Source of the DNA: JBCCQH01 sp039024435
Lineage (GTDB): Bacteria > Bacteroidota > Bacteroidia > J057 > JADKCL01
Length of the DNA: 27,105 bases
Direction of reading: 5' to 3'
Assembly: GCA_039024435.1 (NCBI GenBank)
Contig: JBCCQH010000111.1
Location: 1-27,105 of the forward strand
Below the pieces are notes generated by a model. It made no database searches. It saw only the letters and a program-made list of their open reading frames with translations, and was not told the origin of the DNA. Below, in pieces: positions 23,159 to 27,105 of this stretch (within the stretch, counting starts at the first letter, position 1; the number at the start of each line of letters is the position of its first letter). The position numbers and the translations under genes were made by a program.

Positions 23159-23961
23159 CGTTTCCCCAAATGTTTTTCTATGTCTTGTATAAGTTCATGC
23201 TCGTCTGCAAGACGACGAGAATGTCCATAGTCGACCCCCATTGATTTATTGACCTGATCACGTTTGACGACACTCTTTTTGAGATCACCCAAAAGAATTT
23301 CCAGATCTTCTTTCGAGTAGTTGGCCCATTCTGATCTTTTTGGGAGTTTACCATGTAATTTCCCCGTGTGGTCAAGAGCCGGAATATCATCAATATACGT
23401 AGAATTTTTCGATGTCCATTCTGCAATTTTTTTTGTCCGGCGCGAGAACTTTGCCATTGCAAAAAATCCACCTGCTATCGGAATTGCAGCACCAACGCTT
23501 AACCCTGCACCGTAAAGATCACCTTGATATATCGCAAAAGCAGCAGCACCGAAATCGGCTAGCTGGCTTATAATCGGAATCTCTGAACTTCCCAAAATGT
23601 CCAGTGCCAACTCTGCTCCTTCCGCGGTTATTTGAATCGTCCCGATCCCACTGTGATTCCCGCCAGGATAAAATGGCCCCTGGGTCACCCCACTGACATA
23701 CGCTTCAGCAGCTTGTTTTGCCCAGGACGGCGAGGCTGTTCCCGCAGTAATGGTCATACCGTCGGTATAGGTAATCGGAACCCCATCCTCTGCCAACTGC
23801 GCCTTGACCGGCCCACCGGGCATGCGACCATCCGGATCGGTCAGGGAAACTGGATTTCCAAGGACATAGCTGTATGGGCTCCATCCGAAGAAAATGTTCT
23901 CCATCGGATCCACCGACAAAAACCTTCCGTACTCCGCGCTGTAAAACCGCGCCCTTTCCAT
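23155..23961 (-). CDS. RHS tip with divergent type A linker and unassigned toxin domain
   Basis: 268 residues from the ATG supplied by the hairpin insertion. Residues 1-48 are the RHS core end (MERARFYSAEYGRFLSVDPM ... YVLGNPVSLTDPDG). A linker with WAKQAAEAYVSGVTQGPFYP, LDILGSSEIPIISQLADFGA and LYGAGLSVGAAIPIAGGFF is a diverged version of the type A linker. The last ~75 residues are the toxin: ALDHTGKLHGKLPKRSEWAN, YSKEDLEILLGDLKKSVVKR, GHSRRLADEHELIQDIEKHL. The His/Arg/Glu-rich helical end is plausible for a nuclease, but I do not recognise the family. Toxin and HEAT-repeat partner overlap by 4 bases. Confidence 0.65.
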   Translation of the reverse strand: MERARFYSAEYGRFLSVDPMENIFFGWSPYSYVLGNPVSLTDPDGRMPGGPVKAQLAEDGVPITYTDGMTITAGTASPSWAKQAAEAYVSGVTQGPFYPGGNHSGIGTIQITAEGAELALDILGSSEIPIISQLADFGAAAFAIYQGDLYGAGLSVGAAIPIAGGFFAMAKFSRRTKKIAEWTSKNSTYIDDIPALDHTGKLHGKLPKRSEWANYSKEDLEILLGDLKKSVVKRDQVNKSMGVDYGHSRRLADEHELIQDIEKHLGKR

Positions 23962-24040
23962 TTGATGCTGCGTCTTCTCGCATCAAATCCGAGCCACTCT
24001 CCCCATCCCGCTCGTGCTCGGTCGTCTGCACCCGCTCCGG
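23905..24040 (-). repeat. RHS-core end repeat, copy 3
   Basis: Matches 17961-18096 and 19762-19890; it encodes DPERVQTTEHERDGESGS, the hairpin insertion, and ARFYSAEYGRFLSVDP. This copy has the longest attached RHS core (to about 24590). Confidence 0.9.
23959..23989 (-). repeat. frameshifting hairpin insertion in RHS core, copy 3
   Basis: ATTTGATGC 23960-23968 and GCATCAAAT 23980-23988 with an 11-base spacer. The spacer is identical to that of copy 2 and differs from copy 1 by one base. ATG of the resumed frame at 23959-23961. Confidence 0.8.
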
Positions 24041-24590
24041 ATCGGCCAAATAAAACGAGCGCAACGCCTTCCCGTAAGGATAAAAATCCATAACGCTCCC
24101 CACCACATAGCTCAATTCGCACAATCCCGAAACGGAATCCACCCGATATACCGGCCGGTAAGCCACCCGCACATTGCCCAAATGGTCCTTCACGAAGAAC
24201 TTCAGATCCGGCCCTGCAGCCTCCGCCGCATTTCGCTCATTGCTTGCCGGGGCGGGCGGCCCAGGACTCACCCAATCCTCTACGACATCCCCCACCGCCA
24301 AGAGAGCCGGCACCAACATTTCCAAGAAAGCCGGCGGGATGGCAGTGCGTCCTTCCCGACGAGGGGAGACCGCCGCCAATGAAGTCGCCAAGGCCCCCAA
24401 CACCACATTTCTCCCCTTGCGCAGCCACTGCCGCGCCCGTCCGGTGGTCCTTCCCGGGGCCGCCCGCCGGGCGGTCGAATCACTGGAGTCGGCCACCAGC
24501 ACGTATTCCCCGCAGGTCCTTGCCGTGCAACTCAAAGGTCCAGGTGTTATCGGCTTCGGAACAGATTTCCGCGGCTCACCATTTCGCATT
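23962..24590 (-). pseudogene. RHS core fragment, frameshifted
   Basis: The longest piece of RHS core in the window. It begins EICSEADNTWTFELHGKDLR; a change of frame is needed in the G-run near 24508 (the paralogue at 22300 reads LLGEYV in one frame), then EYVLVADSSDST, a Pro/Ala/Arg-rich stretch, FFVKDHLGNVRVAYRPVYRV, MDFYPYGKALRSFYL and ADPERVQTTEHERDGESG. It leaves frame again at the hairpin insertion. KDHLGNVR, YPYGK and HERD are standard RHS/YD-repeat core motifs. With two breaks it cannot make a full core and tip in one protein; it is a silent donor segment. Confidence 0.72.
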
Positions 24591-24607
24591 CTTTAGCGCG
24601 GGATAAA

Positions 24608-25360
24608 TCATTTGGAAGCTCGAAAAACTTCCGAAGCGGACTGTCTGAGCTCCATTTGTTCCTCCATATCAGGGGCAAAGTAGCTTCTGAAAATTACGGC
24701 TTGATCAGGTGTGAATCCCCACAGGTAAATGGGAAAGTGATAGTCACTTGCAACGTATTTCCCCCAAGTGCCTGAATTCCCAAAAACAAAATACTCATTG
24801 GCAGGCATTTTAAACAATGATGAAGAGATAGTGCCTCCTGTTTGGAGTTCTTCCCACGAAGTACGGTAGGGTATTTTTAACCTAATATTTGGCAAGCTTT
24901 TTGATCGGTCAAAATCATTTTCGATGACAAAGATACTTTCGTCCCCATTTCTTTTCGCAATCAACTGCAATGCTTCGTATTCTATCTTTTCCATCAGTAT
25001 GCCTCCGACCCCAGGCATTTCCTCGAATGAATTCTGAAAAGACAATTCAGGAACTGTCGTACTGCGATTCTTGAACATCAGACCAAGCTGGGCTTTTACT
25101 CGGCTTTGATATTCGGAATTGCTCAAGGAAAATCTTTCCACAAAGAGCCGAACGCTCTGGCGATTGATATCTTCTTCATATTCGCCCTTGCCAAAAATGG
25201 AGTAGTACTCCGATGAATACTTTTCAATCAATTCTTCCATGGTAAAAACTGAAATTCTAGTGTCAGTAATTTTGAAACTTCGTTTTTTGGGGGTTACAAT
25301 TTCTGATTCGAGCTGCCCGCAGAATGAGGGAATAAATTGAATGCGATTGTAAATTATCAT
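24608..25360 (-). CDS. orphan protein in the cassette array, putative immunity
   Basis: Up to 250 residues from ATG 25360, or 210 from ATG 25240 (MEELIEKYSSEYYSIFGKGE). The first 40 codons align only to a decayed copy at 13925-14104, so the start is uncertain. The body is acidic and soluble with a late aromatic segment (EYFVFGNSGTWGKYVASDYH, FPIYLWGFTPDQAVIFRSYF) reminiscent of immunity proteins in general; no family was assigned. It follows the colicin D-type immunity gene after about 150 bases and has no toxin directly before it. Confidence 0.6.
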   Translation of the reverse strand: MIIYNRIQFIPSFCGQLESEIVTPKKRSFKITDTRISVFTMEELIEKYSSEYYSIFGKGEYEEDINRQSVRLFVERFSLSNSEYQSRVKAQLGLMFKNRSTTVPELSFQNSFEEMPGVGGILMEKIEYEALQLIAKRNGDESIFVIENDFDRSKSLPNIRLKIPYRTSWEELQTGGTISSSLFKMPANEYFVFGNSGTWGKYVASDYHFPIYLWGFTPDQAVIFRSYFAPDMEEQMELRQSASEVFRASK

Positions 25361-25429
25361 TGCACCGCTCCCTCTTGCGTGGGTAGCTCAAACGGATTGC
25401 AAAAGAGGTTCGCATCAAGGAAATGGGGA
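25359..25429. repeat. direct repeat shared with 14033-14104
   Basis: About 70 bases with two differences from 14033-14104 (attgcaccgctccctctt ... caaggaaatgggga). It lies just upstream of the 250-residue gene; weaker similarity continues to 25247. It could be a leader/promoter region carried along with the gene during duplication. Confidence 0.85.
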
Positions 25430-25513
25430 GTACTTCGTTCTTTTATTCAGCGAATACGCAAGATTTCCAATTCAATTTGTGCTTCGATAGCTACTTTATT
25501 GTTTTGCCCAAGA

Positions 25514-25846
25514 TCACAATTCATCTTTGAATTGCTGTAGAATTGCTTGCAAGGTATCCAATGCTCGGGATGCAGTAAGTCTCAATGATTCTTCATTGAT
25601 ATCGCCCTTGCCTTCTTCAAATAAAGCTGGCGGCGTGTAGGCATCAACATCCAGAAAAAAAGTGTCCAGGACTTTTCCAATTCTTTGATCGAAACGACTT
25701 TGCAACCAATATTGATCATCACTTCGGATTTTCAGAAAAAGCTTTTCGAAATCCTCAACTACGACCTCTTTCGCTACGAATTTTTCGAGCAGCCATAGGT
25801 ACTTTTTGAGGTGGAGAGTATCTTCTAGTTTTTTGAGATTTACCAT
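25514..25846 (-). CDS. putative colicin D-type immunity protein (copy 2)
   Basis: 110 residues, start MVNLKKLEDTLHLKKYLWLL, overlapping the toxin stop by 7 bases (ATGGTAA), exactly as in the other colicin D-type pair. It aligns with the product of 15362-15670 along its length (YLWLLEKFVAKEVVVEDFEK; DVDAYTPPALFEEGKGDINE; RALDTLQAILQQF) but at low identity, so the two immunities probably distinguish their own toxins. Confidence 0.72.
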   Translation of the reverse strand: MVNLKKLEDTLHLKKYLWLLEKFVAKEVVVEDFEKLFLKIRSDDQYWLQSRFDQRIGKVLDTFFLDVDAYTPPALFEEGKGDINEESLRLTASRALDTLQAILQQFKDEL

Positions 25847-26187
25847 AGAAATTGCTTTGTGAGAATATCATTGACTTGATTTGCACTCAACCTAGTTCCT
25901 GATATGAATTCACCAGAACGCGTTGCGATGACGTTTAGTCCGGTATTAGGATTCAGGTAGAAATTTACAAGATTACTTGAGTTTCGGTAAGCTCCTTGTA
26001 CCAATACTGTGCCGTTTGCGTGAATATGTTTATTGATTGCTTGGTAGAAAAGCCGACCCTGTTCGGGATTGTAACTTCCATTTATCCCAAAATGAATTGC
26101 GTGTTTAAACTTCTTCTGTAACTGCTTTCTACTTGCCGTCAATAAATGCCTCCCAGCCCCTGCTCCGCATTGATTGTCCACGTTCAA
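25840..26187 (-). CDS. orphan colicin D-like toxin tip (copy 2)
   Basis: 115 codons from a TTG at 26187. After a few non-RHS residues the sequence reads CGAGAGRHLLTASRKQLQKK, identical to copy 1, then a diverged colicin D-like domain: FKHAIHFGINGSYNPEQGRL, GTVLVQGAYRNSSNLVNFYL, NPNTGLNVIATRSGEFISGT, RLSANQVNDILTKQF then LW. All domain landmarks of copy 1 are kept. It lacks the RHS core and linker; only a 62-bp arm remains for exchange with another locus. Expected activity is tRNA cleavage. It looks like a stored, normally silent toxin. Confidence 0.72.
   Translation of the reverse strand: MNVDNQCGAGAGRHLLTASRKQLQKKFKHAIHFGINGSYNPEQGRLFYQAINKHIHANGTVLVQGAYRNSSNLVNFYLNPNTGLNVIATRSGEFISGTRLSANQVNDILTKQFLW
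26107..26168 (-). repeat. 62-bp toxin-start arm, copy 2
   Basis: One difference (A for G) from 15928-15989. Homology ends sharply at 26168 on the upstream side, where the sequence becomes unrelated, marking the cassette border. Confidence 0.9.
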
Positions 26188-26278
26188 CAGGTCTACCTTC
26201 CAAGGAAAGACTTGTGTTGGGAATCAATGGCAAAGTAGTCGATTTTCATGTTGGCTTGCATTTGGAACAAATCGCAAA

Positions 26279-26593
26279 TTATTCGGTATCAAACCGAGGA
26301 TTGAAAACCCGCTGTCCTTTAAAAGGGCGAAAATCTGCTACAGTGAATGGGGTATTTTTCGCTACAAATTCAGTTGCTTCCTCCAGCGTATTGAAACTGA
26401 TCACCCGGTCAAACCGGAAATCATCTGCTGCCATTTTTGATTCGGCTATTTCGTACCACCCGACCTTGTATCGTCCTTCCCAAAGTTGAATGGCAATGGC
26501 GGACCAAATTTTTTCACTGCCTTCATCAAATTGAAATTGCTTACCCAGTTGCTGTCCAGACTTGAGTTTATTCAGAATATGATCTAAGTTCAT
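26279..26593 (-). CDS. putative immunity protein of the edge toxin
   Basis: 104 residues starting MNLDHILNKLKSGQQLGKQF, two bases after the toxin stop. Soluble, with an aromatic middle (IWSAIAIQLWEGRYKVGWYE) and charged end (RFDRVISFNTLEEATEFVAK). Family not recognised. Position and size support immunity to the toxin at 26596-27105. Downstream, to 26188, about 90 bases hold no clear gene. Confidence 0.62.
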   Translation of the reverse strand: MNLDHILNKLKSGQQLGKQFQFDEGSEKIWSAIAIQLWEGRYKVGWYEIAESKMAADDFRFDRVISFNTLEEATEFVAKNTPFTVADFRPFKGQRVFNPRFDTE

Positions 26594-26595
26594 AA

Positions 26596-27105
26596 TTATT
26601 TGATTATCTTGATCAGAACCGTCTTTTTGTCTTTCCGTTTGATATTTATGTGAGGAAACTCTCCGTTGAGATCACTGGGATCGTGTCCTCGGACTCTTCC
26701 TGTTGATGGATCAATTGAATAGTCTTTATGATATGCTCCACCTTCTTTGTACCGATCCAATTTACGACCTTTTCTGATTCCAGCCGGATCTTGTGAACCC
26801 ACTCCGTTTACCTTCTGATAATCAGGAAAGGCTTCTTTCAAAAGTGCATCTGCTTCCGCTTTTGATCGCACCGTTACAGTGGTACCATTTCCTCCTGTTC
26901 GAAGCAAATGGGCCTCTTTCGAAATCCCATCTCTCAACCTTCTACCCCGTTTCGCCCACTTCGCCCCATTAAAAGCAGCCCCCACAAGCGGAATTGCGGC
27001 CAGCAAACTCAATCCTGCTCCAACTTCATCGCCTCGGCCCAAGGCAAGAGCCGCCGCCCCAAGATCGGCGAACGTAGCCAGGATTGGGATTTCACTTGAT
27101 CCCAA
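26596..27105 (-). CDS. RHS tip with type A linker and toxin domain, cut by the window edge
   Basis: The frame is open to the window edge, so the protein begins beyond it, probably in RHS core. The type A linker (ILATFADLGAAALALGRGDE ... IPLVGAAFNGAKWAKRGRR) is followed by a ~100-residue domain: TVTVRSKAEADALLKEAFPD, YQKVNGVGSQDPAGIRKGRK, GGAYHKDYSIDPSTGRVRGH, DPSDLNGEFPHINIKRKDKK. The H-x-D...RGHDP...PHINIK pattern recurs in RHS C-terminal domains and its histidines suggest a nuclease, but the family is not assigned. This may be the tip of the actual expressed RHS gene, as it is the most upstream cassette visible. Confidence 0.65.
   Translation of the reverse strand: MGSSEIPILATFADLGAAALALGRGDEVGAGLSLLAAIPLVGAAFNGAKWAKRGRRLRDGISKEAHLLRTGGNGTTVTVRSKAEADALLKEAFPDYQKVNGVGSQDPAGIRKGRKLDRYKEGGAYHKDYSIDPSTGRVRGHDPSDLNGEFPHINIKRKDKKTVLIKIIK
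26951..27105 (-). repeat. type A pre-toxin linker repeat, copy 3 (edge)
   Basis: 155 bases nearly identical to 21823-21986, continuing beyond the window. It keeps the frame (AAAA). Confidence 0.9.

Noticed and set aside
23705..23960. Continuation of the RHS core frame past the hairpin insertion as a real C terminus
   Set aside because: The residues after DLMREDAASNG are an out-of-frame reading of conserved ARFYSAEYGRFLSVDP and differ completely among the three copies further on.
24174..24606. Plus-strand frames of 120-140 codons opposite the RHS core
   Set aside because: Pro/Arg/Ala-rich antisense shadows; the minus strand has KDHLGNVR and YPYGK motifs.
13619..27105. Insertion sequences or an integron explaining the cassette array
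   Set aside because: No transposase, integrase, terminal inverted repeats or attC-like sites were seen; the repeats are coding RHS core and linker segments.

Overview
The window looks like a chromosome segment of a Bacteroidota bacterium, most likely of the Saprospiria/Lewinella type. Two large proteins end in type IX secretion (T9SS) C-terminal sorting domains, the one recognisable promoter-like box has the Bacteroidota TAnnTTTn form, lipoproteins are common, and the RHS proteins are of the Bacteroidetes kind. No tRNA, rRNA, CRISPR array, transposase or integrase was recognised.

Left part (1-13.4 kb, fairly GC-rich, ordinary genes): a 1242-residue secreted PKD-repeat protein; then a complete, tightly overlapping histidine operon hisG-hisD-hisC-hisB-hisH-hisA-hisF-hisIE, which covers every step from PRPP + ATP to L-histidine. 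It is preceded by a clear but very short leader peptide gene (7 His in 22 codons, six in a row) and an intrinsic terminator, i.e. a translation-coupled his attenuator. Facing the operon is a secreted FG-GAP/VCBS repeat protein with its own T9SS tail; terminators for both strands lie between the two convergent units.

Right part (13.6-27.1 kb, more AT-rich, all genes on the minus strand): a graveyard-and-armoury of RHS C-terminal 'tip' cassettes, each a fragment of RHS core or pre-toxin linker, a variable toxin domain and a small immunity-like gene directly coupled to it. From right to left: an edge-truncated toxin with partner; a colicin D-type toxin with partner; an orphan 250-residue gene; a toxin with a HEAT-repeat partner; a possibly ADP-ribosyltransferase-like toxin with partner; a Fic-domain mini-toxin with partner; a lipoprotein; a toxin with two tandem paralogous partners; an unusual tip with a 317-residue lipoprotein; a second colicin D-type cassette; a frameshifted ParB-like toxin with partner; and decayed remnants. 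The presumed full-length RHS gene would lie beyond 27105. Long near-identical repeats (RHS core x3, linker type A x3, linker type B x2, a 62-bp toxin-start arm x2) are the homology along which tips could be exchanged.

The least expected signal is a 22-25-bp hairpin-forming insertion at the same place in all three RHS-core copies. It breaks the RHS frame and at the same time supplies an ATG in the resumed frame, so each tip is separated from its RHS core yet could be translated on its own.
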